Shown here: in pieces, positions 30,107-44,120 of the stretch | Numbering within the stretch: the stretch's first letter is position 1 | How the letters are laid out: each line of letters starts with the position of its first letter | Assembly: GCF_902459745.1 (NCBI RefSeq) | Contig: NZ_CABPSJ010000003.1 | Coordinates: 714,957 to 778,956 of the forward strand | Direction: 5' to 3' | From: Pandoraea communis | Lineage (GTDB): Bacteria > Pseudomonadota > Gammaproteobacteria > Burkholderiales > Burkholderiaceae | Length of the DNA stretch: 64,000 nucleotides | Made by a program: the position numbers and the translations under genes | Notes under the pieces: model-generated | Databases searched by the model: none | Told to the model about the DNA's origin: nothing | Seen by the model: the letters and a program-made list of their open reading frames with translations, nothing else

Positions 30107-31003
30107 TTACGGCAGATCGGCTGCCTGCACCAGGAAGACCATATCGTCGCCGGCACTCGTCGCCAGCCACGTCATCGGCAGATCCGGGAACGCCGCCTCG
30201 ACGAAGTGACGTTCGTTACCGACTTCCACGACCAAAACGCCGTCATCGGTCAGATGCTCTCGGGCACCGGCAATGATGCGGCGAACCACATCCATGCCGT
30301 CGTCGCCGCCGGCCAATGCCAGACGTGGCTCGTGACGGTATTCGGCCGGCAGTGCCTGCATCGAACCTTCGTTGACGTACGGCGGATTGGTGAGAATGAC
30401 TTCATAGCGCTTGCCCTGTGGCAGCGGCGCATAGAGATCGCCCAGATGGAGCGCGATGCGGTCGTCGAGACCGTAGTCGGCCACATTGATCTTGGCCACG
30501 GCCAATGCGTCCGGGGAAATGTCGACCGCATCGATCTGCGCCGCCGGGAAGGCTTCGGCGGCGAGGATCGCAAGGCAGCCGGAGCCAGTGCACAACTCGA
30601 GCACGTCCGCGACGTCTTCGGCGTGATCGACCCATGGCTGCAAGGCGTCTTCGAGCAACTCGCCCACGAACGAACGCGGCACGATGACGCGTTCGTCTAC
30701 ATAGAACCGGCGGCCATGCATCCACGCTTCATTCGTGATGTACGACGCCGGCACGCGCTCGCCTGCGCGACGGTTGATGACTGACAGCACGCGCTCGATT
30801 TCCTCGGGCAGCAAACGCGCGTCGAGAAACGGGTCGAGCGTATCGATGGGCAGGTGCAGCGTATGCAGCAGGAGATAGGCGGCCTCGTCGTAAGCCGTGG
30901 CCGTGCCATGCCCGAAGGCCAGTTCGGCCTCGGTAAAGCGCGAGACGGCGTAGCGCAGCAGATCGCGCAGCGTCCGGAACGGGTGGGGTGCCTGAGTCGT
31001 CAT
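30107..31003 (-). CDS. prmB: Ribosomal protein uL3 glutamine methyltransferase PrmB
   Basis: This 298-residue SAM-dependent N5-glutamine methyltransferase has an N-terminal helical domain, RFYVDERVIVPRS, the SAM-binding VLELCTGSGCLAILAAEAFP and the catalytic NPPYV motif. The VDERVIVPRS spacing and overall length fit PrmB better than PrmC. It methylates a glutamine of ribosomal protein uL3. It is the last gene of the dapC-dapD-yffB-dapE-prmB run, 19 bp after dapE. Confidence 0.9.
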   Translation of the reverse strand: MTTQAPHPFRTLRDLLRYAVSRFTEAELAFGHGTATAYDEAAYLLLHTLHLPIDTLDPFLDARLLPEEIERVLSVINRRAGERVPASYITNEAWMHGRRFYVDERVIVPRSFVGELLEDALQPWVDHAEDVADVLELCTGSGCLAILAAEAFPAAQIDAVDISPDALAVAKINVADYGLDDRIALHLGDLYAPLPQGKRYEVILTNPPYVNEGSMQALPAEYRHEPRLALAGGDDGMDVVRRIIAGAREHLTDDGVLVVEVGNERHFVEAAFPDLPMTWLATSAGDDMVFLVQAADLP

Positions 31004-31022
31004 GATGATTACCTCGCGCGCC

Positions 31023-32526
<1,504 letters not shown>

Positions 32527-32616
32527 CGCCAGAACTCCTGATGTCGCGATTACAAAAGAACGAGGCGCAACATCGCAGTCAGGACTGCGACTGCGCCTCG
32601 TCGGTGCCGCGTGGAC

Positions 32617-33444
32617 TTATTCGCCGCGCAGCAGGTCGTTGATTGCCGTTTTGGCGCGCGTTTGCGCGTCGACCTTCTTCACGATCACGGCGCAGTACAG
32701 GCTGTACTTGCCGTCCTTCGACGGCAGGTTGCCCGGCACGACGACCGAACCGGCCGGCACACGGCCGTAATGCACTTCACCCGTTTCGCGGTCGTAGATC
32801 TTGGTCGACTGACCCAGATACACGCCCATCGAGATCACCGAGTTTTCTTCGACGATCACACCTTCCACGACTTCCGAGCGCGCGCCGATGAAGCAGTTGT
32901 CTTCGATGATGACCGGATTGGCTTGCAGCGGTTCGAGCACGCCGCCGATACCGACGCCACCCGAGAGGTGAACGTTCTTGCCGATCTGTGCGCACGAACC
33001 GACGGTGGCCCACGTGTCGACCATCGTGCCTTCGTCAACGTAGGCGCCGATGTTCGTGTACGACGGCATCAGCACGACGTTCTTGCCGATGAACGAGCCG
33101 CGGCGTGCCACTGCCGGGGGCACCACGCGGAAGCCGCCGCGCGCGAAGTCTTCTGCGGTGTAGCTGGCGAACTTGCTCGGCACCTTGTCGTAGAACTGGC
33201 TGAAGCCGCCGGCGGGCATCACGGCGTTGTCTTCGAGGCGGAACGACAGCAGCACGGCCTTCTTGATCCACTGGTTCACGATCCACTGGCCGTCTTGCTT
33301 CTGGGCCACGCGCAGGGTGCCCTTGTCCAGCTCGGCGATGACGTGGGCGACAGCCTCACGCACGTCGGCAGGTGCCGACTTGGCCGAAATCTCGGCACGG
33401 TTTTCCCAGGCTTGGTCGATGGTGGTTTGCAGTTGTTGCGACAT
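32617..33444 (-). CDS. dapD: Tetrahydrodipicolinate N-succinyltransferase
   Basis: This 275-residue left-handed beta-helix enzyme transfers succinyl from succinyl-CoA to tetrahydrodipicolinate. The N-terminal alpha domain starts [19 protein letters not shown]. Hexapeptide repeats include [24 protein letters not shown] and the family segment [25 protein letters not shown]. It is the second gene of the dap operon, 24 bp after dapC. Confidence 0.97.
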   Translation of the reverse strand: MSQQLQTTIDQAWENRAEISAKSAPADVREAVAHVIAELDKGTLRVAQKQDGQWIVNQWIKKAVLLSFRLEDNAVMPAGGFSQFYDKVPSKFASYTAEDFARGGFRVVPPAVARRGSFIGKNVVLMPSYTNIGAYVDEGTMVDTWATVGSCAQIGKNVHLSGGVGIGGVLEPLQANPVIIEDNCFIGARSEVVEGVIVEENSVISMGVYLGQSTKIYDRETGEVHYGRVPAGSVVVPGNLPSKDGKYSLYCAVIVKKVDAQTRAKTAINDLLRGE

Positions 33445-33468
33445 GGCGAGAATCAGTTGCAGTAAGGA

Positions 33469-34671
33469 TTAAAGGGATTGGCAGAACTGCACGATGCGCT
33501 GGGCGCCTTCGGTGCATTCGTCCACATCGGCCACGAGGGCGATGCGCACATAGTGCTCGCCCGGGTTGGCGCCGTGCGCCGCGCGGCCGAGGTACGACCC
33601 GGGCAGTACGGCCACATTGTATTGCGCCAGCAATTGGCGTGTGAATTCCGTGTCGGACAGGCCGGTTTTCGCGTCAACCTTGGCCCACAGGTAGAAGCCC
33701 GCGTCCGGCAGGCGCACGTCGAGCACTTCGGCGAGCATCGGCGTGACGGTCTGGAATTTCTTCAGGTACTTGCTGCGGTTCAGGCGCACGTGGGCTTCGT
33801 CGTTCCACGCCGCGACACTCGCCGCCTGCACGGCCGGGCTCATCGCGCAGCCATGGTACGTGCGGTACAGCAGGAATTTCTTCAGAATGGCGGCGTCGCC
33901 GGCCACGAAGCCCGAGCGCATGCCGGGCACGTTCGAACGCTTCGACAGGCTGGAGAACACCACCAGACGCTCGAAACCACGACCCAGTTGGTGGGCTGCC
34001 GCAAGACCGCCCAGCGGTGCGCGCTCTTCGTCGAAATAGATCTCGGAATAGCACTCGTCGGACGCAATCACAAAACCGTACTGGTCCGAGAGTTCGAACA
34101 GACGCTTCCACTCGGCAAGACCCAGCACGGCACCGGTCGGATTGCCGGGCGAGCAGAGATAAACGAGCTGGACATCGCGCCAGACATCCGCCGGCACGCT
34201 ATCGTAATTCGGGGCGAAGTTGCGCGCCGGATCGCTATCGACATAGTAGGGCGTGGCGCCGGCAAGCAGCGTTGCCCCTTCGTAGATCTGATAGAACGGG
34301 TTCGGGCACAGCACCCGTGCACCGGGCTTACCGCCGTCGACCACCGCCTGTGCGAACGAGAAGAGTGCCTCGCGCGAGCCCGTGACCGGCAACACTTCGG
34401 TGGCCGGATTCACGTTGGGCAGCGCGTAGCGGCGCGCCAGCCACTGGGCAATCGCCGCGCGCAGCGGTTCGCCGCCCGCCGTGGCGGGGTAGTTCGAGAG
34501 GCCGCCCAGCCCTTCGATCAAGGCTTCCTTGATGAACTGCGGCGTCGGGTGCTTGGGCTCACCGATGCCGAAGCTAATGGCCTTGTATGCACTGGCGGGC
34601 GTCACATCCGCTACCAGCGACTTCAGGCGTTCAAAGGGATAGGGCTGGAGCTTGTCGAGTAATGGGTTCAC
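33469..34671 (-). CDS. dapC: Succinyldiaminopimelate transaminase DapC
   Basis: This 400-residue class I PLP aminotransferase begins NPLLDKLQPYPFERL and has the PLP lysine in SLSKRSNVPGMRSGF. SPGNPTGAVL and the C-terminal arginine region HYVRIALV are typical. It transaminates N-succinyl-2-amino-6-ketopimelate with glutamate. Position next to dapD favours DapC over other family members. It is the first gene of the operon, with a candidate -10 about 235 bp upstream. Confidence 0.93.
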   Translation of the reverse strand: MNPLLDKLQPYPFERLKSLVADVTPASAYKAISFGIGEPKHPTPQFIKEALIEGLGGLSNYPATAGGEPLRAAIAQWLARRYALPNVNPATEVLPVTGSREALFSFAQAVVDGGKPGARVLCPNPFYQIYEGATLLAGATPYYVDSDPARNFAPNYDSVPADVWRDVQLVYLCSPGNPTGAVLGLAEWKRLFELSDQYGFVIASDECYSEIYFDEERAPLGGLAAAHQLGRGFERLVVFSSLSKRSNVPGMRSGFVAGDAAILKKFLLYRTYHGCAMSPAVQAASVAAWNDEAHVRLNRSKYLKKFQTVTPMLAEVLDVRLPDAGFYLWAKVDAKTGLSDTEFTRQLLAQYNVAVLPGSYLGRAAHGANPGEHYVRIALVADVDECTEGAQRIVQFCQSL

Positions 34672-35018
34672 GAGAATTCAAACAGACTCAGGGCTAGGGT
34701 TCGCGATGCCACTCAGGGCAACGCTCGAGGCAATTCGGACCGCGCAAGGCGGCTGGGCCGGATCTCCCGGGGCGCCGGTGCGCCATGATGCGATTTCCGG
34801 CGCCGGGCTTGCGGATGGCATGCCACATATGGGTTCGCACTTATCCAGTACATCACGCAACGGGGTTCCCGGACGCGCTCAAGAATGGCAAGATCGGCAA
34901 AGCGAAAATTATACCGTTACGGCGCCCACAAAGCGCGGCCGCCGCGTAATTCAGCACATTCCGGGGCGCCAATGAGGCAAGTCTGCGGAGTATCTCAGGT
35001 TTTTCAGGAGTCAATAGT
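34672..35018. promoter_or_regulatory. Divergent region between dapC and an EamA gene
   Basis: No gene was recognised. On the minus strand TATAAT at 34908-34913 is a good -10 for the dap operon and would leave a leader of about 230 nt; the -35 is poor. I found no lysine-riboswitch-like element. On the plus strand, AGGAG at 35006-35010 is the ribosome site of the EamA gene. Confidence 0.45.
34908..34913 (-). promoter_or_regulatory. Candidate -10 element of the dap operon
   Basis: The minus strand reads CGGTATAATTTTCG, an exact TATAAT. No convincing -35 lies at 16-18 bp. Confidence 0.45.
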
Positions 35019-36005
35019 ATGACCGTAGCCGGCAACGGCGCGCACGGCCCGGCATCGAACGCCGGCGCTTCGCTGCGCACCCGGGCGGCACCCGCCTTGA
35101 GCATTCTCATCGGTTCCTCCGTATGGGGACTGGCCTGGTTTCCCTACCGCATGCTTGGCCAGTGGGGTGTTGCGGCGGTGCCTGCACAGATTTGTACCGC
35201 GAGCGTGGCGCTGCTGCTGCTCACGCTGGTTTATCGCCGCTCGCTTGGTACGCTGCGCTGGTCGTGGCTGCTGGCCGGTGTGGCGTTCGCGGGAGGCACG
35301 ACCAATGTGGCGTTTGTCTGGGGGACGACGCATGGCCATGTCATGCGTGTGCTGCTGCTTTTCTATCTGACCCCAGTTTGGACGGCGCTTTTCGCTCACT
35401 GGCTGCTCGGCGAGCGCGTCGGCTTGCGTGGCGCGGGCCTGATCGCGCTGGCGTTGGGCGGGGCGGGGCTGATGCTCTGGTCGCCCGAGTTGGGCTGGCC
35501 CGTGCCGAATAACCCCGGTGAATGGGCCGGAGCCATTGCCGGTGCGGCTTTCGCCCTCAATAACGTGCTGCTGCGACGCGTCAGTCAGTCGTTGCCGGGG
35601 GTGCGCGCGGAAATGCGCAGTTGGACGCTCTATCTCGGCTGCGCGGTCGGCGGGTTGCTGGTGCTGCCGTTCGACGGCGGCGCCGAAGCTGGCCGTGCCA
35701 CCGTCGCGGCCCTCACGTCGAGCGCCGCGACCGCTGCGGTTGCGCTGGCGCTGGGTTGCGCCATTGCGGCAACCAACGTCGTCGTGCAGTTCGGCCTGGC
35801 GCGTGTGCCGGCCAATCAGGCGGCGCTCATCATGCTGTTTGAAATTGTCGTGGCGGCCATTTCGTCTTGGTGGCTTGCCAGCGAAGGGCTGGGCGTGCGT
35901 GAAATCGCCGGCGGGCTGTGCATTGTGGCGGCCGGCGTTCTGTCAGGTATTTTGCCGGATTCGCGTCGTTGTAAATCCGCGACGGCAGGGGATGCGATGG
36001 TATGA
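35019..36005 (+). CDS. EamA (DMT superfamily) transporter
   Basis: This 328-residue protein has two EamA domains and about ten membrane helices. It opens with a polar stretch of about 25 residues and then LSILIGSSVWGLAWFPYRML; the second domain begins near GEWAGAIAGAAFALNNVLLRR. The substrate is unknown. It is distinct in sequence from the EamA protein at 10809. AGGAG eight bases upstream supports the start. A gap of 122 bp separates it from smc. Confidence 0.88.
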   Translation: MTVAGNGAHGPASNAGASLRTRAAPALSILIGSSVWGLAWFPYRMLGQWGVAAVPAQICTASVALLLLTLVYRRSLGTLRWSWLLAGVAFAGGTTNVAFVWGTTHGHVMRVLLLFYLTPVWTALFAHWLLGERVGLRGAGLIALALGGAGLMLWSPELGWPVPNNPGEWAGAIAGAAFALNNVLLRRVSQSLPGVRAEMRSWTLYLGCAVGGLLVLPFDGGAEAGRATVAALTSSAATAAVALALGCAIAATNVVVQFGLARVPANQAALIMLFEIVVAAISSWWLASEGLGVREIAGGLCIVAAGVLSGILPDSRRCKSATAGDAMV

Positions 36006-36127
36006 TGCGTACCGATGTTATATCGATGTAAGCGGCCTGCGCGCGCCAGCGTGCGCAAGGCCCGACAGGACCAGCTAGCGCGTCTGCGTCTTTCCCATCA
36101 TTCAATGACCGATAAAGCGAACCTGCC

Positions 36128-39100
36128 GTGCGTCTGACCTCCATCAAACTCGCTGGCTTCAAGTCATTCGTCGATCCGACGAACTTCGCGGTACCTGGCC
36201 AATTGGTCGGGATCGTCGGCCCGAACGGGTGCGGCAAATCCAACATCATCGATGCCGTGCGCTGGGTGCTCGGCGAGTCGCGCGCCTCCGAGCTGCGCGG
36301 CGAATCGATGCAGGACGTGATTTTCAACGGGTCAACCGCCCGCAAACAGGCGAGCCGCGCGAGCGTCGAACTCGTGTTCGACAACAGCGCCGGGCGCGCT
36401 GCCGGGCAGTGGAGCCAGTACGCCGAAATCGCCGTCAAGCGCGTGCTCACGCGCGACGGCACCTCCAGCTATTACATCAACAATCTGCCGGCTCGCCGCC
36501 GCGACATTCAGGACATCTTCCTTGGTACCGGCCTCGGGCCGCGCGCCTACGCCATCATCGGGCAGGGGATGATCTCGCGCATCATCGAGGCCAAGCCGGA
36601 AGAGTTGCGCGTGTTCCTCGAAGAAGCCGCGGGCGTGTCCAAGTACAAGGAACGCCGTCGCGAGACCGAGAATCGCCTGCAGGACACGCGTGAAAATCTC
36701 ACGCGCGTTGAAGACATTCTGCGTGAGCTCGGTACCAATCTCGAGAAGCTCGAATCGCAGGCCGTTGTCGCCAACCGATTCAAGGACTTGCAGCGCGACG
36801 GCGAAGAGAAGCAGCAGTTGTTGTGGCTGCTGCGCAAGAACGAAGCCCAGAACGAACAAGAGCGTCAGCAACGCGCCATCGAATCGGCTCAGGTCGATCT
36901 CGAAGCACAGATGGCGCGTCTGCGCGGTTCGGAAGCCGATCTTGAAACGCTGCGCGCCGCCCACTATACGGCCACCGACGCCGTACAGGCCGCGCAAAGC
37001 GCCATGTACGAGGCGAATTCGGAAGTCAGCCGTCTGGAAGCCGAGATTCGCTACGTTGTCGAGTCGCGCAATCGCGTGCAGGCCCAATTGGCCGCGCTCA
37101 CTTCCCAGCGCGAGCAGTGGCAGGCCCGTTCCGCGCAATCGGAAGAAGAACTCGCGCTTGCCGAAGAAGAACTCGTCATTGCCGAAGAGCGCGCGGCCAC
37201 CGCGCAAGATCAGGCGGCCGATCAGAACGACGCGCTGCCTGCGCTCGAAGCCGGCTGGCGCGATGCGCAGAATCTGCTCAACGAGCAACGCAGCGAGATC
37301 GCGCAGGTCGAGCAGAGTCTGAAGCTCGAAGCGGCGCACCAGCGCAACGCCGATCAGGCGTTGCAGCAGTTGCAGCAGCGTCAGGAGCGTTTGCAGGGCG
37401 AGGCGCGCGGGCTCGACAAGCCCGATGAAGCCGAACTGGAAGCGCAACGCGCCGACCTTGCCGAACATCAGGCGATGCTCGAGGATGCACAGGCCGAACT
37501 CGCCGATGCACAGGAGCGGCTGCCGCGACTGGAAGCCGAGCGTGCCGAGGCGCAGGCTCGCGTGCAGTCGGAAGCCGCGACCATTGCGCAACTCGAGGCG
37601 CGTCTGACGGCGCTCAAGCAGTTGCAGGAAAGTGTGCAGACGGAAGGCAAGGTTCAGCCTTGGCTCGACAAACACGAACTGGCGCAACTGCCGCGTCTCT
37701 GGAAGAAACTGCATATCGAGCCGGGCTGGGAAAACGCGCTCGAGTCGGTGCTGCGTGAGCGTCTTGCCGCACTGGAAATCAGCAATCTGGACTGGGTGAA
37801 GGCCTTCGCGAGCGATGCGCCGCCGGCCAAGCTGGCGTTCTATTCGCCGCCGTCAGCGGCCCGTCCGCTCGAAGCCCCGGCCGCGTTGCGCCCGCTGCTC
37901 TCGTTGCTCCGCATCGACGATCCGGGCCTGCGCGCCGTATTGCAGGAATGGCTCGGTCACGTTTTCGTGGCCGACGATCTGACGCAAGCCATGGTCGCCC
38001 GGGCGCAACTGCCCGAAGGGGCATCGATTGTCGTCAAGGCGGGCCACCAGGTCACGCGCGTCGGCGTACAGCTTTACGCCGCCGACTCCGAACAGGCCGG
38101 TTTGCTGGCCCGTCAGCAGGAAATCGAGAATCTGGGCAAGCAACTGCGTGCCCAGGCCTTGCTCGCCGATGAAGCCAAGTCGAGTGCTGTGCGCGCGGAG
38201 GCGGCCTATAGTCAGGCGGCGCAGTCCCTGACCGAGGTGCGCGGACGTGCGGAGCGGGCCACGCAGCGCGTGCACGCACTGCAAATGGATGTGCTCAAGC
38301 TCACGCAAGCCTATGAGCGCTACAACGCCCGCAGCACGCAGATCGACGAAGAACTGAGCGAGATTGCCGCACAGATCGAAGAGCAGGTCGCGTTGCGCGC
38401 CGAATCGGAAGCGAATTTCGAGCAAAGCGATTCGCGTTTGGCCGAATTGCAGGCGACATTCGAAGACGGTCAACTCGAATTCGAATCGCTCGACAGCCAG
38501 CTCTCCGACGCCCGCAACCGTGCACGCGAACTGGAGCGCCTGGCGCAGGAAGCGTCTTACGGTCAGAAAGGGATTTCGAGCAAGATCGACGAACATCGCC
38601 GTAATATTCAGACGGCGCTCGAGCAGGCCGAACGTCTGGTGGTGTCGATTGAGCAAGCGCAGGCCGAACTCGCGCAGATCACGGAGCAGACGGTCGAGAA
38701 TGGCTTGCAGGACGCACTCGAATTACGCGCCGAGAAGGAAGAGATTCTTGGGGCTGCCCGTATCGAACTCGATGCGCTGACGCAAAAGCTGCGCCAGAGC
38801 GACGAAGAACGTCTTGCTGCGGAGCGCGGGCTGCAACCGCTGCGCGACCGCATCACGGAATTGCAGTTGAAGGAACAGGCGGCACGCCTGAATCGCGAGC
38901 AGTTCGTCGAGCAATTGACGACGGCCGAAGTCGATGAGGAGGCGCTCTCCGCCAAGCTCACGCCGGATCTGAAGCCGTCGTATCTGCAAGGTGAAGTCAC
39001 CCGCATCAACAATGCGATCAATGCGTTGGGTCCGGTCAACATGGCTGCGCTCGAAGAGCTGGAAACGGCGCGCGACCGCAAGGTTTTCCTCGACGCGCAG

Positions 39101-39643
39101 TCGGCCGACCTGAACGACGCCATCGAAACGCTCGAAGGCGCCATTCGCAAGATCGACGAAGAGACGCGGGTGCTGCTGCAAGGCACGTTCGACGAAGTGA
39201 ACAAACATTTCGGAGAACTCTTCCCGATGCTGTTCGGCGGCGGACAGGCCAAGCTCATCATGACCGGCGACGAAATTCTCGACGCGGGCGTTCAGGTGAT
39301 GGCGCAACCGCCGGGCAAGAAGAACTCTACGATTCATTTGTTGTCTGGTGGTGAGAAGGCGCTCACGGCGATTGCGCTGGTGTTCGGGATGTTCCAGCTC
39401 AACCCGGCGCCGTTCTGTTTGCTCGACGAGGTGGACGCACCGCTTGACGATGCCAACACCGAGCGCTACGCCAAGATGGTGGCGCGCATGTCGGACCGTA
39501 CCCAATTCGTATTTATTTCGCATAACAAAATCGCGATGGAAATGGCCAATCAGCTCATCGGCGTCACCATGCAGGAACAAGGGGTGTCGCGGATCGTGGC
39601 GGTGGACATGGAGTCTGCGATCAATCTGGCCGAGATCGCCTGA
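36128..39643 (+). CDS. smc: Chromosome partition protein SMC
   Basis: This 1171-residue SMC ATPase has N-terminal Walker A GPNGCGKSNIIDAVRWVLGE, two long coiled coils around a hinge (about residues 515-660), and C-terminal signature LLSGGEKALTAIALVFGMF with Walker B FCLLDEVDAPLDDANTERY. It folds and segregates the chromosome, normally with ScpA and ScpB, which are not in this window. Length is normal. It starts at GTG (36128) and is followed 39 bp later by zipA, a betaproteobacterial arrangement. Confidence 0.97.
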   Translation: MRLTSIKLAGFKSFVDPTNFAVPGQLVGIVGPNGCGKSNIIDAVRWVLGESRASELRGESMQDVIFNGSTARKQASRASVELVFDNSAGRAAGQWSQYAEIAVKRVLTRDGTSSYYINNLPARRRDIQDIFLGTGLGPRAYAIIGQGMISRIIEAKPEELRVFLEEAAGVSKYKERRRETENRLQDTRENLTRVEDILRELGTNLEKLESQAVVANRFKDLQRDGEEKQQLLWLLRKNEAQNEQERQQRAIESAQVDLEAQMARLRGSEADLETLRAAHYTATDAVQAAQSAMYEANSEVSRLEAEIRYVVESRNRVQAQLAALTSQREQWQARSAQSEEELALAEEELVIAEERAATAQDQAADQNDALPALEAGWRDAQNLLNEQRSEIAQVEQSLKLEAAHQRNADQALQQLQQRQERLQGEARGLDKPDEAELEAQRADLAEHQAMLEDAQAELADAQERLPRLEAERAEAQARVQSEAATIAQLEARLTALKQLQESVQTEGKVQPWLDKHELAQLPRLWKKLHIEPGWENALESVLRERLAALEISNLDWVKAFASDAPPAKLAFYSPPSAARPLEAPAALRPLLSLLRIDDPGLRAVLQEWLGHVFVADDLTQAMVARAQLPEGASIVVKAGHQVTRVGVQLYAADSEQAGLLARQQEIENLGKQLRAQALLADEAKSSAVRAEAAYSQAAQSLTEVRGRAERATQRVHALQMDVLKLTQAYERYNARSTQIDEELSEIAAQIEEQVALRAESEANFEQSDSRLAELQATFEDGQLEFESLDSQLSDARNRARELERLAQEASYGQKGISSKIDEHRRNIQTALEQAERLVVSIEQAQAELAQITEQTVENGLQDALELRAEKEEILGAARIELDALTQKLRQSDEERLAAERGLQPLRDRITELQLKEQAARLNREQFVEQLTTAEVDEEALSAKLTPDLKPSYLQGEVTRINNAINALGPVNMAALEELETARDRKVFLDAQSADLNDAIETLEGAIRKIDEETRVLLQGTFDEVNKHFGELFPMLFGGGQAKLIMTGDEILDAGVQVMAQPPGKKNSTIHLLSGGEKALTAIALVFGMFQLNPAPFCLLDEVDAPLDDANTERYAKMVARMSDRTQFVFISHNKIAMEMANQLIGVTMQEQGVSRIVAVDMESAINLAEIA

Positions 39644-39682
39644 CCCCGCGCCCAAGATGGAGAAGAGAGAGGAACGCCACGC

Positions 39683-41200
39683 ATGAATGAACTGCAGCTG
39701 AGTTTGATTGCCGCAGGGGTAGTAGTACTGCTGGGGGTCGTGGCATATAACGCCTGGCAGGGCAGCAAAGCACGCGCACGCATTCCGCGTCGCATGCCGG
39801 TCGATGGTGCCGGTATCGACGCGACTGCTGGGACGCCCGACGCCGACGACGATCGCCCATTCATCGAACCGACGCTTTCGCCCCCGCGCGTGCCTGCGCA
39901 TTCGGGCGAGCGCCGTGAGCCGACCCTGGGCGGCCCGGTTGCAGCGTCCGGTACGTCGGTGCAGGATGCCTTTGCCATTAACGAAGACGCCTGGGATGCG
40001 CCGCCTGCCGCACGCAAGCGTGCCGCACAAGAAGCGGCCGCTCTCGCGGCGCAAACCGATGAAGCGGGCGCGGCTACGGGCGAAACGCCATCGGTGACCG
40101 ACTCCCCCCTGCCGGGTCATCAGGACGCGCAAGCACGCGACGCGGAACAAGCCGCCGTCGTGAGCACGGTGGCGCGGGTTGACGCCGAACTCGCGTCCGA
40201 CGACACCGTGGATGCCGCTGCAGCCGGCGCGGTTGCTGCGGCTGCCGCTGCGCCCGATGCGGAAACCCTTGCACACGCTGAAGGCGCTGCGGCGCCGGGG
40301 GCGGAGCCGGTTGCTTCGGTTGTTCCGGTGGCGCCACCGGCACCCATCGCGGCAGCTCGTCCTGCAGTGCCGAGCGGCCCGCCGCCGGTTATCGACGAGC
40401 GCATCGACTGCATCGTCGAACTGCCTTTGGCAAACATGGTGGCTGCGGAGCGTCTGATGCCGTTGACTGTGCGCATGCGACGTGCAGGCAGCAAGCCGGT
40501 CAACGTCGAAGGCCGTGCCGACGAGCATTCGCCGTGGGAGTTGATTCGCACCGGTGGGCGCTACCATCAGTTGCGCATGGCCGTGCAGTTGGCCAACCGC
40601 GCGGGCGCGTTGAACGAAGTCGAGTTCTCGGAGTTCTCGAACCTCGTTCAGACGCTCGCCGACGCGGTTGACGCCTTACCGGAACTGCCCGACATGATGG
40701 AGACGGTGGCCCGTGGCCGTGAACTGGACAATTTCGCCGCGCAATGCGACGCGCAACTGTCGGTCAACGTGCTCTCGGACGGCGCCCCCTGGTCGGCGAA
40801 CTACGTTCAGGCGGTGGCAACGCAGGATGGTCTGCTGCTCTCGCGCGACGGCATGCGTTTCGTCAAACTCGATGCTCGCCAGAATCCGGTGTTCATGCTG
40901 CAATTCGGCGACACCAACTTCCTGCGCGACGATTTGACGTACAAGGGCGGTGATCTGATTACGATGCTGCTCGATGTGCCGGTGGCCGACGAAGACCTGT
41001 TGCCGTTCCGCCTGATGTGCGATTACGCCCGTTCGATTGGGCAGCGCATCGGTGGGCGCGTCGTGGACGATCAGCGCCGGCCGCTTTCGGATGCTGCGCT
41101 GCAAAACGTCGACAAGCAATTGCTCAAGCTCTACGAGCGTCTCGAGGCGCGGGGTCTGCCGGCAGGCTCGCCGGTGACGCGCCGCCTGTTCAGTCAGTAA
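39683..41200 (+). CDS. zipA: Cell division protein ZipA
   Basis: This 505-residue protein has one N-terminal transmembrane helix (about 5-25, LSLIAAGVVVLLGVVAYNAW), a long Ala/Pro/Glu-rich linker (about 35-235), and a C-terminal FtsZ-binding domain (about 260-495) with QFGDTNFLRDDLTYKGGDLITMLLDVP. ZipA tethers FtsZ to the membrane during septum formation. The position between smc and ligA supports the call. It is longer than the E. coli protein because of the linker. Confidence 0.9.
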   Translation: MNELQLSLIAAGVVVLLGVVAYNAWQGSKARARIPRRMPVDGAGIDATAGTPDADDDRPFIEPTLSPPRVPAHSGERREPTLGGPVAASGTSVQDAFAINEDAWDAPPAARKRAAQEAAALAAQTDEAGAATGETPSVTDSPLPGHQDAQARDAEQAAVVSTVARVDAELASDDTVDAAAAGAVAAAAAAPDAETLAHAEGAAAPGAEPVASVVPVAPPAPIAAARPAVPSGPPPVIDERIDCIVELPLANMVAAERLMPLTVRMRRAGSKPVNVEGRADEHSPWELIRTGGRYHQLRMAVQLANRAGALNEVEFSEFSNLVQTLADAVDALPELPDMMETVARGRELDNFAAQCDAQLSVNVLSDGAPWSANYVQAVATQDGLLLSRDGMRFVKLDARQNPVFMLQFGDTNFLRDDLTYKGGDLITMLLDVPVADEDLLPFRLMCDYARSIGQRIGGRVVDDQRRPLSDAALQNVDKQLLKLYERLEARGLPAGSPVTRRLFSQ

Positions 41201-41253
41201 CGACGAGTGCGGTGCACGGCAGACGACGATCTGTCAGGCACCGCGTTCGATGC

Positions 41254-41284
41254 ACGCCGTTCACCGTCGGGTGAGCGGCGTTTT
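41254..41284 (+). terminator. Intrinsic terminator between zipA and ligA
   Basis: A 12-bp stem with one wobble (ACGCCGTTCACC at 41254-41265 with GGTGAGCGGCGT at 41270-41281) and loop GTCG is followed by TTTT. Confidence 0.82.
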
Positions 41285-41340
41285 CATTCCGATTGATTGC
41301 TGCTATCGGCGGCGCGCAGGTGCGTACGTCGAAGGCATAA

Positions 41341-43467
<2,127 letters not shown>

Positions 43468-43483
43468 TGTGAGGACCCAACCG

Positions 43484-44017
43484 ATGATTCGCGACATACT
43501 GAAGATGGGTGATCCGCGCCTGCTGCGTATCGCCAAACCGGTGGAGCATTTCAATACGCCGGAGTTGGACCAACTAGTCGAAGACATGTTCGACACCATG
43601 AAGCATGCGAACGGCGCCGGTCTCGCGGCCCCGCAAATCGGCGTCGACCTGCAGGTGGTGATTTTCGGCTTCGAGCACAACGAGCGCTATCCGGATGCGC
43701 CGGAGGTGCCCAAAACCGTGCTCATCAATCCCGTCATCACGCCGCTGACGCAGGACATGGAAGAGGGGTGGGAAGGCTGTCTGTCGGTGCCGGGGCTGCG
43801 CGGTGTGGTCAATCGCTACTCGATGCTGCGCTATGAAGGATTCGATCAGACAGGCACCCCCATCGACCGGGTGGCCGAAGGCTTCCACGCCCGGGTGGTG
43901 CAGCACGAATGCGACCATTTGATCGGAAAGCTCTATCCGATGCGGATTACCGACTTCAGCAAGTTCGGCTTCACCGAGATTCTCTTCCCCGGACTCGATC
44001 CGAATAGCGACGACTGA
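43484..44017 (+). CDS. def: Peptide deformylase
   Basis: This 177-residue metalloenzyme removes the formyl group from nascent proteins. All three motifs are present: [18 protein letters not shown] and QHECDHLIG, which together supply the metal-binding Cys and two His. The start at 43484 has GAGG nine bases upstream; the open frame extends back into ligA in another frame but is not coding there. It is probably co-transcribed with ligA and ends at a bidirectional terminator. Confidence 0.96.
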   Translation: MIRDILKMGDPRLLRIAKPVEHFNTPELDQLVEDMFDTMKHANGAGLAAPQIGVDLQVVIFGFEHNERYPDAPEVPKTVLINPVITPLTQDMEEGWEGCLSVPGLRGVVNRYSMLRYEGFDQTGTPIDRVAEGFHARVVQHECDHLIGKLYPMRITDFSKFGFTEILFPGLDPNSDD

Positions 44018-44072
44018 GGTTTGATGCGGTTGGCCAACGTTATTCGTCAATGCGTCAGCATCAATGGTCATG

Positions 44073-44101
44073 AAAAAGCCCGCCTCGATGGCGGGCTTTT
44101 T
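44073..44101. terminator. Bidirectional terminator between def and the RluF-like gene
   Basis: A 12-bp perfect stem (AAAAAGCCCGCC at 44073-44084 with GGCGGGCTTTTT at 44090-44101) has a 5-base loop and A and T tracts for both directions. Confidence 0.93.
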
Positions 44102-44120
44102 CGTGCGCGGCGCAGTTGAT

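Noticed and set aside
34672-34907. Lysine riboswitch in the dapC leader
   Set aside because: No L-box-like conserved core was recognisable and such elements are not expected in this group.
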